A stretch of DNA of 64,000 nt, taken from assembly GCA_038030265.1 (NCBI GenBank), contig CM075941.1, positions 3,658,001 to 3,722,000 of the forward strand. Reading direction: 5' to 3'. Position 1 is the stretch's first letter. Each line of letters begins with the position of its first letter. The position numbers and the translations under genes were made by a program. Below, one piece after another: positions 21,786 to 34,049 of this stretch. Source of the stretch: Corythucha ciliata. Taxonomy: Eukaryota; Arthropoda; Insecta; Hemiptera; Tingidae. The notes beneath the pieces were generated by a model. That model ran no database searches. It was not told where the DNA came from and worked only from the letters and a program-made list of their open reading frames with translations.

Positions 21786-22105
21786 AAAGGTGCCGTCTGC
21801 AAATGCCGCGAGTGGGCGTATTCTCAGTATTAGCCGGGAATTAAAATTTGTCTCAATTTTAGCCACGAATTAGCACTTTGTCTACACTTTATCCGCGAAT
21901 TAGTGATTTTCCTCAATTTTAATCACGAATTCGCGATTTTTCTCAATTACAGCCACAAAGTGGTGTTTTTCTCAATTTTAGCTGCAAAATAGAAATGTTT
22001 TCCCTTTTTAGCAGCGAATTAGCATTTTTTCTCAATTTTAGCAGGGTTTTACTCAATTTTCGCCACGCTAATTAGCGATTTTTTAAATTTTAGCAATTTT
22101 TCTTA

Positions 22106-22317
22106 GGGTATGTTTATACATACAGGAGCGGTGACCAAAAAGGAGAGCTGCGAGGAGAGCATAGCGCAGAAAATTTTCATTTTGGTTTCCAGTGGTAATG
22201 TTTATGTCGAAGCTGCGTGACCCAAAAGTATAGTTCCAGGCTCACATTATCAGCCTATAGAGAGGGGCTCTCCTCTTAGCTCTTTTCTGTATTCACCGCT
22301 CCTATTCAAACACACCC
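22106..22317. mobile_element. MITE inserted in the 30 bp array
   Basis: Ends GGGTATGTTTATACATACAG and, inverted, GGGTGTGTTTGAATAGGAGC share GGGTRTGTTT and AGGAGCGGTGA. The sequence between breaks the array pattern, which resumes on both sides. Target duplication not clear (TTA versus TTT). Confidence 0.55.
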
Positions 22318-24555
22318 TTTTAGCTGTAAATTGCCGCATTTTCCCAGTTTTAGCCTCAAAATTGCTTTCAGAAGCCACGAATTTGAGCTATCTCGTTATT
22401 TGCCTCGAATCAGCGTTTTTCTCCAGTTTAGCCGTGAATTCGCGGCTTTTTTTTGCACCCGTAGCTAGAGAAATTTTCTCTTTTTCACAATTTCAGCCAC
22501 AAAGGAGGCTTCTGTAAAAGACGAGCATTGGCGTATTCATTATTTTAGCCGCAAAAATCGTATTATTATTTATTTTTTTTCGCGAATATGGGATTTCTGT
22601 CTATTTAACCACCGAATTTGTGTCTTTTCTCAATTTTACCCACAAAGGCTGGCGAGTTTTCAATTTTAGCCGCGAATCGGCGCTTTTTGCACAATTTGTC
22701 CCCATATTTGTGATTATCCTAATTTCTGGCCACAAATTAACGATTTTTCTGAATTTTAGTCAGGAATTGCCGTTTTTCTAAATTTTAGCTAAAATTTGCG
22801 ATTTTTTCCTGTTTTATAATCGAATTATTAATTTTTTCTTGATTATTCCCGAATTAATCAGCGATTTTCAAAAAATATTGGCCTCGAATTACCTTTTGCC
22901 ATTGTTTTAGCCGCTAACTAGCCGGTTTTATTCATTTCAGCAGTAAATTAGCGCAAATTTAGCCGTTAACAACCACTTTTTCTCTTTTTTAACCGCAAAT
23001 CGCAGCGTTTCCTTTCATTTTAGCCGCGCTCATTGCCGTTTATTCTGTAATTTTCAGCTGCGCAAGCAATTTTTTTAGAGCTTCATCTCAGTTTTTGCCT
23101 CGATATTGCTTCCAGAAATCACGAATATGAGTTTTCTCAATCTTACTGTCACGAATCAGCGTTTTTCTCCAATTTAGCCGCAAATTAGCGCTTCTTATAC
23201 ACTACATGCGCAATTTAGAAATTTTCCTGAATTTAAGTCACGTTTTTTCTTCATTTTACCCTTTAACTAAATTTTTTTTTTTTTTTTACTCTAGCCGCAG
23301 ATTGGTAGTGTTTTATCTTTTTTATCACTTTATCTGCGGTTTTTCTCAATTTTATCTGCGGTTTTTCTAAATTTTATCTGCGAATTAATTAGCGAGTTTT
23401 GTATAATATTGGCCGCGAATTAGCTTTTGTCATGTAGTTTTAGCCGCTAATTAGCGGGGTTTTCTCCATTCCTGCTGTAAATTAGCTCAAGTTTAGCCGT
23501 GAACTAACGCTTTTTTTCTTAAATTCAGTGGCGAATTCACTACTTGTATCAATTTTTAGCCAGTAATTAGCGTTGTTCTGTTCAATACTGAACGATGAAT
23601 ATGAAGGGGTGGGGCCCATACTAAACAAACGTGAAAAATTGCCCCGAGGGTGCGGGCTTTTCTAAATTTTGGCAGCGTTTAACGTTCTTCTCAATTCCAG
23701 TCGCGGATAAACGGGGTACCCCCCCCCCCCAATTGGCAGAAATTAGAGTTTTTTTTTTTCAACTTCACCAGCAAAGTAGCGTTATCCCTTGAATTAGCCA
23801 TGTTTCTAAACTTTCCTCGAGATGGCGTTTTTCTCAATTTTAGCCGCAAATTTAGATAGTTTTTCTGCATTGTTTAAGCAGGGACCAAAAAATTAGCTCT
23901 TTACTCAGTTTGAGCTATAAAATTAGCGTTTTTCCAAAGAGATTTCCTCCCCAAAGCCCTAAACTGGCGGGTTTGCCAAATTTTAACCTCAAAGTTACCT
24001 GCGGAAGCCTGTAATTTCCTGACGCAAATTGGAATTTTTCCACATTCTATCCGTGAATTAGCGCTTTTTCTTGATTTTAGCAGAGTGGTAGCGTTTCTGA
24101 CCCGTGGTTCAGCAAATTTTGTCAATTTTAGCCACGACATGGCGTTTTATGTTAGCTGCAGAGTGGCAATTTTTCCATTTTTGCCAGCACTTTTTAATTT
24201 TTAGGCTGAAAATTAACATTTATGCTAATGTTATCAGAAAAATTATCAGATTCTTTTACAATTTAGCACCGCATTAGCAATTTTGTTTCACTTTTAGCTA
24301 CAGATTAGCTCTTTTTCTCAAGTTCTAGCCGAGAATCAGTGTTTTTTAAAAATGATAGCCGTTTGTCTCAATTTTAGTCATATAGCTGCCCTCAGAAGGC
24401 GAGTATTTAAGTTATAAATATGTATTAACAAACTCCACGAATTTGTGGTTTTCCTCAGTTTTAACCGCAAATTAGCGATTTTTCGAGCGTGTGAATTCGA
24501 GAATTTTCCCAATTTTAGCCACGACTTGGCGTTTTCCTCAATTTTTGCTTCAAAT

Positions 24556-24703
24556 TAGCCATTGTTTCTATTTTTAGCAGGGAATAGCCCTTACCCAAGT
24601 TGAGCTGAGAACGCCGGGCTAATTAGTGAATTTCTCAATATTTCTTGCGGTGTTTTACATATTAGTCCCACATTGGCATTTTGTCTTTCAAAGTTCGATA
24701 TAG
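24556..24703. repeat. Higher-order repeat block, copy 1 of 3
   Basis: A segment beginning GCCATTGTTTCTATTTTTAG and containing GAGAACGCCGGGCTAATTAG recurs almost identically at 25300-25447 and 25561-25708. Confidence 0.75.
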
Positions 24704-27499
24704 ATTAACGTTTTTTATTTTTTTATTTTTAGCCTCGTACAAAAGCTATACGCATTTGCGTCTTTTGTCAATTTTAGCCAGGGCTTAGTGATTTTCCAAA
24801 ATTTTAGCCGCGGGTTAGCGCTTTTTCTTAATTTTAGCAGCATAGTAGCGTTTCTATTGCCACGAATCGGCGTTCTCCTCATTTTCAGCTGCAGATTAAC
24901 AATTTTTTTGAAAGCGAATTATGACTTGTTCACAATTTGAACTAAAAACTAGTGTTTTTCTTCATTTTAGCCACGCTAATTAGTGATTTTTTCAATTTTA
25001 GTCGCTTTGTTTTTAAGATTTTAGCCCTGCACAAGCAATTTTTTCTACTTTCTGCTATGGATTAGCGCTGTTTTTCAGTTTGAGCTCAAACCGATCAGAA
25101 GCTATAAGGATTTGCGTTTTCTCAATTTCAGCCGGGAATTTAGCGTTTTTTTTCCCTCAACTTTAGCCTCCGAATTAGTGATTTTTCTCAATGCAGCTAT
25201 TTAAATAGCGGTTTTCTGTATTTTTGCAGCGAATTAGCATATCTTATTTGCCATTTTCAGTGTGGAATTTGCCATTTTGGCCCAATTTTTGCTTCAAATT
25301 AGCCATTGTTTCTATTTTTAGCAGGGAATAGCCCTTACCCAAGTTGAGCTGAGAACGCCGGGCTAATTAGTGAATTTCTCAATATTTCTTGCGGTGTTTT
25401 ACATATTAGTCCCACATTGGCATTTTGTCTTTCAAAGTTCGATATAAATTAACGTTTTTCCTAAACTTTGTCCGCGAATTAGCGATTTTTCGAGCGTGTG
25501 AATTCGAGAATTTTCCCAATTTTAGCCACGACTTTGCGTTTTCCTCAATTTTTGCTTCAAATTAGCCATTGTTTCTATTTTTAGCAGGGAATAGCCCTTA
25601 CCCAAGTTGAGCTGAGAACGCCGGGCTAATTAGTGAATTTCTCAATATTTCTTGCGGTGTTTTACATATTAGTCCCACATTGGCATTTTGTCTTTCAAAG
25701 TTCGATATAAATTAACGTTTTTTATTTTTTTATTTTTAGCCTCGTACAAAAGCTATACGCATTTGCGTCTTTTGTCAATTTTAGCCAGGGCTTAGTGATT
25801 TTCCAAAATTTTAGCCGCGGGTTAGCGCTTTTTCTTGATTTTAGCAGAGTGGTAGCGTTTCTGACCCGTGGTTCAGCAAATTTTGTCAATTTTAGCCAGG
25901 GCTTAGTGATTTTCCAAAATTTTAGCCGCGGGTTAGCGCTTTTTCTTAATTTTAGCAGCATAGTAGCGTTTCTATTGCCACGAATCGGCGTTTTCCTCAT
26001 TTTCAGCTGCAGATTAACAATTTTTTTGAAAGCGAATTATGACTTGTTCACAATTTGAACTAAAAACTAGTGTTTTTCTTCATTTTAGCCACGCTAATTA
26101 GTGATTTTTTCAATTTTAGTCGCCCCAAAAACAACACTGTTGAGTTGATTTCTACATTTCAGACGTGGAACGTCCGCCATACACCGCGAATCGCCGATTT
26201 TTTCTCAATTTTAGCCGCAAATTTAGATAGTTTTTCTGCATTGTTTAAGCAGGGACCAAAAAATTAGCTCTTTACTCAGTTTGAGCTATAAAATTAGCGT
26301 TTTTCCTCATTTTCAGCTGCAGATTAACAATTTTTTTGAAAGCGAATTATGACTTGTTCACAATTTGAACTAAAAACTAGTGTTTTTCTTCATTTTAGCC
26401 ACGCTAATTAGTGATTTTTTCAATTTTAGTCGCTTTGTTTTTAAGATTTTAGCCCTGCACAAGCAATTTTTTCTACTTTCTGCTATGGATTAGCGCTGTT
26501 TTTCAGTTTGAGCCTCAAATCGATCAGAAGCTATGGATTTGCGTCTTGTCAATTTCAGCCGCGAATTAGTTGTTTTCTTCATTTGTGTTCGCGAATTAAC
26601 GTTTTTTATTTTTTTATTTTTAGCCTCGTACAAAAGCTATACGCATTTGCGTCTTTTGTCAATTTTAGCCAGGGCTTAGTGATTTTCCAAAATTTTAGCC
26701 GCGGGTTAGCGCTTTTTCTTAATTTTAGCAGCATAGTAGCGTTTCTATTGCCACGAATCGGCGTTCTCCTCATTTTCAGCTGCAGATTAACAATTTTTTT
26801 GAAAGCGAATTTTGACTTGTTCACAATTTGAACTAAAAACTAGTGTTTTTCTTCATTTTAGCCACGCTAATTAGTGATTTTTTCAATTTTAGTCGCTTTG
26901 TTTTTAAGATTTTAGCCCTGCACAAGCAATTTTTTCTACTTTCTGCTATGGATTAGCGCTGTTTTTCAGTTTGAGCCTCAAATCGATCAGAAGCTATGGA
27001 TTTGCGTCTTGTCAATTTCAGCCGCGAATTAGTTGTTTTCTTCATTTGTGTTCGCGAATTAACGTTTTTCCTAAACTATGTCTGTGAATTAGCTATTTTT
27101 CGCAATTTCAGTTGTGAATTTGCCATTTTTAGCCGAATAAGCGTTATTTTTGTCAGTATTAGCCGCGTTTTTTTTTTACTTGTACAAGTAACAGTGAGAA
27201 TACAGTGAATTCTCAATTTTAGTCGCCCCAAAAACAACACTGTTGAGTTGATTTCTACATTTCAGACGTGAAACGTCCGCCATACACCGCGAATCGCCGA
27301 TTTTTTCTCAATTTCGATCTGGAAGTGGCACCGTGAGACCACGAATCAGCGCTTTTTCGAAGTTAGCGCTTTTTTCTAGGTTTTTACCCCGTCAGTAAAT
27401 TGCCGATTAGTGCGCTTGAGAACCTAACGAAACTGGGAACGGTATTTTCTCTATTTTAGCCGCGAATTTTCCTCAAGAAGGCGGGGGATTTTAGTATTT

Positions 27500-28930
27500 G
27501 AGCCACCAGAAAAGCTCTCTCGGGGGCTCAATCGAATATTCAGCCCACACTGTTTGCTGATATCACTTGTAATGTTACATTCTCGTTGTCGGATATGGAC
27601 TGGAATTCGTAAAAGGGAGCTAAATCACTGTCCAACCTTTTCACATCCGCATTTTTCCGTATTTAAGCTTTTCGGAGGGCCCGAAGCGGTACGTCCCCTT
27701 CTGGTCTCATAACGCTATGTGAGCCTCTGCCTGGGGCATTTTCCTTGAGCGCCCAGCCAAATTCTCGAAAATCGGGACATGAATTAACGACACGGCGATG
27801 TGTGATGATATTATGGCGTGACCAGCCAATATCATGTTATCAACTTAAATTTTATTGGTCAGTCTCATGGCAACTGATGTGCTCCGATCACCTAGCTGGA
27901 ACAGACCTAATGATTGTTCGTTTGTATGAGACTGGTCACACCCCCTCCCAGCTCCTAGTGAAAGGACGGAGGTGTCCCGATTTCATCCCTCTGACACCTG
28001 CCAACCCTAACGCTTTGGCTGTCCCCCAAAAGAGCTGGTAATAAATGCGCTGACATGCATCAAGACCTTTTCAGGTGCAATTAAGCGAGCTGTTAGTTGT
28101 TGCCCTTCAGAAAAGGAATTTATGAAGTAAAAGTGCTGGGACCCCTGGACAATTTCACTCTGGATGAAACGAGATCGAAGTCTCTGTATGAAGCTATGGT
28201 GTGAAGGGGGAAAGGATTGCGGTTCTGGTTCGTGGTTTGGGTCAGCTAACCAATTTTGCAAAAAAAAAAAAAACACACAACAACAAAGAAATGGCACAAT
28301 AGAGGGGGCAAGGTATACAAAAGGGAAACTTTTCATCGTGACCACCATCCTTCCAAAAACTCTTTTGTTTCGAAACAAGTTTTCCTAGATTTATAGACTG
28401 TTTAAACTTTAACTACAAAAAGGGGTGCTGGTGTAGTGTGAGAGGGTGGGCTAGTAAAATGTAAATTTAGGGGAGCTGAACCCTCAATTTTTTCACAAAC
28501 TGTGAAAAAATGCGAGAGTTTTCTTGACGCTTAAGGTTATGATACCTTTACCAGTGCTTCCACCCCCCCTTCACATCACACCATACTGCTTCTTTCATAA
28601 ATCCTGTAGGTCGGGAGTATACAGGCTAATTTTTCTCATTTAAAGAGGCAAAAAAAAAGAGAAGAAAAATGAAGAGAAGAATGCATAATGGGTGGAGGAG
28701 GGGAATCACTGTTGTGACAAAGAGGATTCCGCGTAACTTATATAAGCCGACCCTTCTCGCCGCCTTTTCAACAACTCCTTAGACAAAAATTGCTACAAGC
28801 TTGTCATTCCTGACTTTAGAAACTTTTTTTTCTTGAAGTGGAGAAAAAAATTGCGGGGGAGTTAAATGAATGAGATTAAAAACGGTAGAGTTTTCGTTTT
28901 GTTCGCTTGTAGAAAGATTGGACGGTGGGC
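27500..28930. other. No gene recognised
   Basis: Contains an A-run near 28260 and a G-rich stretch. The 98-codon frame at 27745-28041 shows no domain. An imperfect inverted phrase (TGACCAGCCAATA / TATTGGTCAG) lies near 27825-27860. Confidence 0.4.
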
Positions 28931-28936
28931 GGTGTT

Positions 28937-28995
28937 GTGAGCTTTGAAGAGCCTTCGCTATTTACATTGCTTTTGATTATGGCGGATGTTTTGAA
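28937..28995. repeat. Direct repeat with 31584-31630, possible LTR relic
   Basis: TGTGAGCTT...CTTCGCTATTTACATTGCTT...GGCGGATGTTTTG occurs here just before a gag-like frame, and again just after a gypsy pol end at 31584 (continuing at 35290 beyond the Jockey insertion). The position fits remains of LTR ends, but the full LTR is not defined. Confidence 0.4.
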
Positions 28996-29372
28996 TTGTT
29001 TGATTGTCCTTGGAGTCACCTTCCTTTTCCTCTCATCCGAATTTCGAAATGGCAATATCACGTCCAATCTCGAGCGTAGCTTCCTTCCTAGGAACCGTTC
29101 AGCAGGAGACTCGCTGGTCGTGGAATGTAAATTTAATTATCAACGGCTTGGACTTGTCAACACTCCAACTCTTAATAAATTTATGTCGACCCTCCGATCT
29201 TCACGATCACACCTACAAGGAGTTGTATGAAAATCTCCAAAAAAATTTCATACCTGTCAAGTTGAAAGTGGCTGAAAGAGTTCGTTTCTTCAGTCAAAAA
29301 CAAGGGGATCTATCTATTTGCGAATTTTCTAATTTATTGAAATTCCTCCCCCTTTATGTATCCGACAACTAA
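28980..29372 (+). pseudogene. Gypsy-type gag relic
   Basis: Two overlapping frames. The C-terminal part reads HDHTYKELYENLQKNFIP, then RVRFFSQKQGDLSICEFSNL, resembling the capsid C-terminal region of Ty3/gypsy gag proteins (pattern YxxLxxxLxxxFxP...F..RxQ..gESI..F...L). No zinc knuckle remains; SINE sequence follows immediately. Confidence 0.6.
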
Positions 29373-29389
29373 TTGAATAATTGAGCTTA

Positions 29390-29815
29390 GATGACCCTAT
29401 CTACGGACATTTAAGAGATTACACCCCTCCTCACCGCACCACCCTAGTCACAACTGTGAATTCGAGGGAGTGGGGAGACTGAAAACTAAGAAATTAACCT
29501 TTAAATTAAATACTTACTTTTCTTTACTTGTTTTGAGTTCCGAGAAAAAATTGCTCCCAAGGTGGGATTCGAACCCACGACCTCCTAGTTTCGCGCGAGT
29601 GAACTCCCTGGATGGATCAGATGGGAGAGCACCTGGCGTGAAACTAGGAGGTCGTGGGTTCGAATTCCACCTCGGGAGCAATTTTTTCTCGGAACTCAAG
29701 ACAAGTAAAGAAAAGTAAGTATTTAATTTAAAGATTAATTTCTTAATTTTCAGCCTCCCCACTCTCTCGAATTCACAGTTGTGACTAGGGTGGTGCGCGC
29801 AGTGAGCAAGGGTGG
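29390..29815. repeat. Inverted pair of tRNA-related SINE copies
   Basis: The left copy is inverted and the right copy direct. They share the tRNA-like B-box region GGTCGTGGGTTCGAATCCCA, the GGGAGCAATTTTTTCTCGG junction, an AAGTATTTAA stretch and the CCTCCCCACTC...CGAATTCACAG tail. The two meet at ~29608-29625, giving a long palindrome. The same family occurs at 51818-52165. Translated frames across it give the familiar RWDSNPRPP artefact. Confidence 0.75.
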
Positions 29816-29960
29816 GCAAAATACTTTGAAAATGTATTTTAAATACAAAGCCCAAAATACTTTCAAAAATGTATTTTAAATACTGAAATACAAATACTTT
29901 TTGAATTGTATTTTGAATAAAATACAAATACAATTTAAAATACTTTTCAAAAATTCGATT
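29815..29960. repeat. TATTTTAAATACAAA low-complexity element end
   Basis: Begins CAAGGGTGGGCAAAATACTT and then alternates ATGTATTTTAAATAC-type phrases. The opening resembles a hAT-type terminus, but no matching right end was found. Confidence 0.4.
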
Positions 29961-30289
29961 TCGACGGCAGATAGTGCGAAAAACACGAAAAATAAATAAT
30001 TCAAAAATATCAGGTCCTTCAATAGACTAGTTGAGAAAATGTAGCAGCGCGAAATGGCGCTCCGCCGCGATGCGCAAAGAAAAGTAGGCAAGTTGTCACG
30101 AAGTATTTAGTACCGAACCGGCGAGCACTGGTGGATCGTGAGCTGAAAAGGAGGTGAGGTCACTGTTGGACCTATATCGGGGCCCGGGGTGGAAATGTTC
30201 AAGAGGCCCCAAAAAGTCTCTAACTATACATAAAACCTCTATTGGTAACCTCTAAGGCCTTTTCCTAATTTTAGCCATGGTCTTTTCCA

Positions 30290-31216
30290 TACATTGTAGG
30301 CAAATTACCGCTATTTCCACAGTCTATCCTGCTGGGGGTGGAAATAAGTATCCCGCTAGGGGGACACACCACAGTTTTCCAGGCCGAGGTGGTAGCGATC
30401 GATGCCTGTATTCGGGAGCTACTGAAGCGGAAAGTGACAGGTAGGGCGATCGGTGTCTACTCTGATAGCAGGGCGGTGCTGGGGGCGATCACCAAACCCG
30501 TGGTGGACTCAGCGGCCGTGGCGAGTTGCAGAGTAGGGATACGGGACCTCCAGGGTGAAGGGAACTCCCTAACGTTGGGATGGATCCCGGGTCATAGAGG
30601 ATGGCAGGGAAATGAAAAAGCAGACGAGCTGGCCAAGCGTGGCGCGGACTAGCCGGTAATAGGACCTGAACCATCGGTGGGCATTGCCCGCAGGGTGGTC
30701 TTGAGGGAGATAAGGGCCTGGGCCAGTGACCAAGCTCTGAGGAGATGGCGGACTGAACCCGGGTGCCGGCAAGCAAAACTGGAATCAATGAGGAAGACCA
30801 GGAAGCTTCGGCATGGTTGCTGGGACTAACACGGGTTAAGCTTAGGCGGGTAGTAGGGATGTATACAGGGCATTACGCCCTTAATAGGCATTTGTCAATC
30901 ATGGGGGCAGTAGGGGAGCCCGACTGCGAAAGGTGTGGGGAGGCTGAAGAAACCGCGGAGCACGTCGTATGCGAGTGTGACGGCTACGCGGCGGCCAGAT
31001 ACACCATTTTTGGTGACGATAGGATACCCTTTCCCAGCTTCTCAAAGGAGAATGGGACCCGTCTCCTGAGTTTGCTGGAAAGGATAAATAGGTTTGAGGA
31101 GCCGTACTAGGCTCTCCCGAGTCCGGGCCCCAAGTGGGTATGGTGTATGGGCCGGAAGGCTTTTGGCACCTTCGGAGTCGGGAGACCGTCCGAGCCCTCA
31201 AAAAAAAAAAAAAAAA
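30290..31216 (+). mobile_element. 5'-truncated R1-like non-LTR retrotransposon
   Basis: Holds an RNase H domain and a C-terminal Cys/His region, followed by a 3' tail ending in A17 (31200-31216). 5' truncation and a poly(A) end are typical of LINE insertion. GC-rich coding contrasts with the AT-rich surroundings. Confidence 0.8.
30338..31110 (+). pseudogene. RNase H and C-terminal zinc-binding region of an R1-like pol
   Basis: RNase HI motifs: TTVFQAEVVAIDAC (Glu), GVYSDSRAVLGAI (Asp), then GWIPGHRGWQGNEKADELAK (Asp). A TAG at 30650-30652 interrupts, the frame continues to ~30810, then shifts to LRRVVGMYTGHYALNRHL with CERCGEAEETAEHVVCEC, the C-terminal C..C..H..C element of R1/Jockey-group pols. 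The reverse transcriptase is absent. Confidence 0.8.
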
Positions 31217-31279
31217 CATATTTGGAACGAGCCAAATTAACCGTTTAAAGACTAAAAATGGTCACCATATTATAACGCT

Positions 31280-31550
31280 ACATTACAATAATTTGGAACG
31301 AGCCAAATTAACCATCGCAGTTTGGATTGACCCAAACAAACTAACTTTATCTAGGTTATTATTTATTCATCGCAGAGTTTGGAACTCGCGACAGCAAGTA
31401 CTCATCCGGGATTATCGTCAAAATAACATGAATTGGTCTTCTGCGGTGGTTTTAAAACAGTCGGGTCAAAACACCTGGCTTCTGCAGAGTGACAAAAGCG
31501 TAGTTAAGCGACACTCAGACCAAATACGACTCATTCGCTCGGACGCCTAA
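31280..31550 (+). pseudogene. Gypsy-type integrase C-terminal relic
   Basis: Reads VWNSRQQVLIRDYR, then SSAVVLKQSGQNTWLLQSDK and VVKRHSDQIRL, which follows the usual gypsy pattern (V.VRDYR...W..G.V....G...Y.V...G...KRH.DQ.R). Ends with a stop at 31550. Probably the same decayed element as the gag at 28980. Confidence 0.65.
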
Positions 31551-31918
31551 ATTTCTATCTTCTTCAAAGGGAAGAGAATTCTTGTGAGCTTCGCCTTCGC
31601 TATTTACATTGCTTCTGATTACGGCAGATGTTTTTTTTTTTTTTTTTTTTAAATAATGATAACTTTATTTGTACTGTGTACATTTCAGTTTTGCTAACAA
31701 TATTATTAGTAGAACATGCAATTCTAATTTACATGTAACGTGTGAAGAGGTATGTATCCACTGATACGCCTCTTATTAATAGGAACAAGTGCTGATATAC
31801 TTCACGAAAGAAAGGAGTGAATGATAATAATGTTCAACAATAAATATAAATAATGGGGCAGTTATAACAGTTAGTTTATCACAGGCTTAATGTCACAAAT
31901 CACAGAAGTTTCAGCTGA

Positions 31919-33944
31919 TTATGTCAACTGTTCGTTTTCTTTTGAGTCTTCTTTGGTCTCGAGCTGGTGGTTGGTTTTCCAATAATTGCTGGAGTTCCGT
32001 ATTGTGGTGGGATTGGAGTGAGTCAAAGTATCGACGGCTGTTTCCTTGAGTACCTGGACTACCAGTGGTATATCCATATCAGAGTGAAGAGTGGAATTCC
32101 GAACGTACCATGGTGATTTGGTGATTATCCTGAGGATTCTAGTCTGAAGGGTTTGTATCTTTTTTATTTGACTGTCTGATGCAGATCCCCATATTTGACA
32201 TCCATATTGCCAAATTGGCCTTATGAGAGCTAAATACATCAGACGCTTGGTGGAAAGGGCTAGAGCTGAGCTGGTGAGTAGCGGCATAAGAATGTGCATC
32301 CTCGTTCGAGCTTTCTTAATGACGGAGGTTATATGCTCGTGCCAAGTTAGTCTCTTGTCAAGAATTAGCCCCAGATATCGAACATGGTCTGACTCGGGTA
32401 CGTCAGTTCCGTTCATCACGATATGATGGTGAGTCAATTTTCTTCGGTACGTGAACTTGACAAGAGTGGACTTAGAGGGATTGACCTTTACTCGCCAGTG
32501 GTTTGCCCAGTCTTCGATCAGACGGATGTGCTCTTGCAGTGTTCGGCTTGACTGTTCGCAGGAATCACTCTTGGCTAGGACAGCGACATCGTCGGCAAAC
32601 ATGGCAGTGATGACAGCTGGGTCGCTGGGGAAGTCATGCGCATAAATAAGATACAAAAATGGACCCACCACACTTCCTTGCGGCACTCCAACATTGATAA
32701 TATGGGACTGTGATTTGACTCCTCCATAGGTAACTGCGTAGGATCTCCCTGATAAATAGGACTGAATAATCCGATAGTAGGTGTCTGGAAGATGGGGTTT
32801 TATTTTAAAAAGCAACCCACTATGCGAAACCTTATCAAAGGCCTTCTCGTTGTCGATGTATAGACCCATGCAAACCTGCTTTTCTTCATACGTTTTTAGT
32901 ATGGTATCCACTACTCGATGGAGCTGTTGAGGACATGAGAGGCTGGAACGAAATCCAAACTGTGTGGGAGGCAGTAAGGGTTCGAGAAATTGAAGCATTC
33001 TTGGCGGCAGCAACCTTTCGAACACTTTGGAGAAGAGCGATAGTAAGCTAATGGGTCTATATCCATCAATACTGCGATGATTCTTGCCGGGTTTAGGGAT
33101 CATTATGATCATTGCATGTTTCCAGTTTGATGGAAAATGATGTTAGTCGGATGATGGCATTGTAAATTTGGGTGAGTAGAACAAGTGCTTTTCTGGGGAG
33201 TGCTTTTAGAAGTGGCTGGACTATTTGGTCTTCTCCTGGTGCTTTCTTCGTAGGAGATCGGGAGATGGCGTCTCGAACTTGCGAGGGCTTGAAGAGAGGA
33301 GGAAGAGGTGACAATTGGAGAGGTTCGTTCAAACCATCTTCAACTGACTGGCAAAAGGCTGCATCGCGTTGAGGATGAAGGGAGAATTGGCTGAACAAGC
33401 TGTTCGCAAAAGCTTCTACTTTTTGTTCAGGTGTATTTAACCAGCTGTTATTAATTTTGAGTGGGGGTATATTCTCTCTTCTTTTGGTCAACGCCTTAGT
33501 CTTCCTCCATAAGGACCCGTCCTCGCTACTCAATTGTTGAAGTTCGGAGTGAACATTTCGTTCTCTATGTTCTCTTAGAGCTTTCTTGAGGTCTTCTGTA
33601 GCTCCGTTATATGCTGTTTTGTGAGGCTGGTATTTAGTTCGCTCCCATAAATCTCTACAGCGTTTCTTTACAGAATGTAGCTGGGTGATATGAGATGGCC
33701 ATGACACAGGTTTTGGTGTGGAAGATGAATTTTGTCGCGGCTGGTGAGCGATTGTTGCAGCTTGTTGTACTGAACGGGTTAGGTAGCTTACAGCTTTATC
33801 AAGGTCTGTTGTTGTTTTCAGGGGTATATTTGGATTTATTAGCTCTTCTAGAGTGGACTTGTATTTCTCCCAGTCGAATGGCAGTTTTATCAGTCCTGTA
33901 TATGATTGGCGTCTATCATGATGAGCATTGATATTCATCATCAC
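31919..33944 (-). pseudogene. Jockey-type reverse transcriptase
   Basis: Minus order: NINAHHDRRQSYTG linker, SPTKKAPGEDQIVQPLLK, then a 1 nt frame change at ~33134, then MIIMIPKPGKNHRSIDGYRP, IDNEKAFDKVSHSGLL (motif A), GVPQGSVVGPFLYLIYAHD, MFADDVAVLAKS (motif C, FADD) and VRYLGLILDKRLTW. The C-terminal region runs to the stop at 31919. Jockey clade by motif style and the associated ORF1. Inactive because of the frame break. Confidence 0.88.
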
Positions 33945-34049
33945 CGCGGGTAATGGTCGGAACTCAACTCATGTATTACGGAGGCGTTTGAACATAAATT
34001 GATCATATTTTTGCATATGAATATGTCCAGAACGTCGGGAACTTGCCCT

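Larger units (their letters stand above)
21800..27480. repeat. 5.7 kb degenerate array, ATTTTAGCCGCGAATTAGCG type
   Basis: The unit of ~30 bp is close to TTTCTCAATTTTAGCC plus GCGAATTAGCGATTT. Most copies differ from each other, with period slippage. From about 24540 nearly identical blocks of 150-400 bp recur out of order, so a higher-order, shuffled layer lies on the degenerate one. All open frames inside are repeat artefacts. Confidence 0.8.

Noticed and set aside
25722..26831. Open frames of 90-110 codons in the 30 bp array (for example NFSRGLALFLNFSSIVAFLL)
   Set aside because: They follow the repeat unit, appear on both strands and match no protein.
29470..29933. Open frames containing RWDSNPRPPSF on both strands
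   Set aside because: This peptide is the translation of a tRNA B-box region in a SINE, a known artefact, not a protein.
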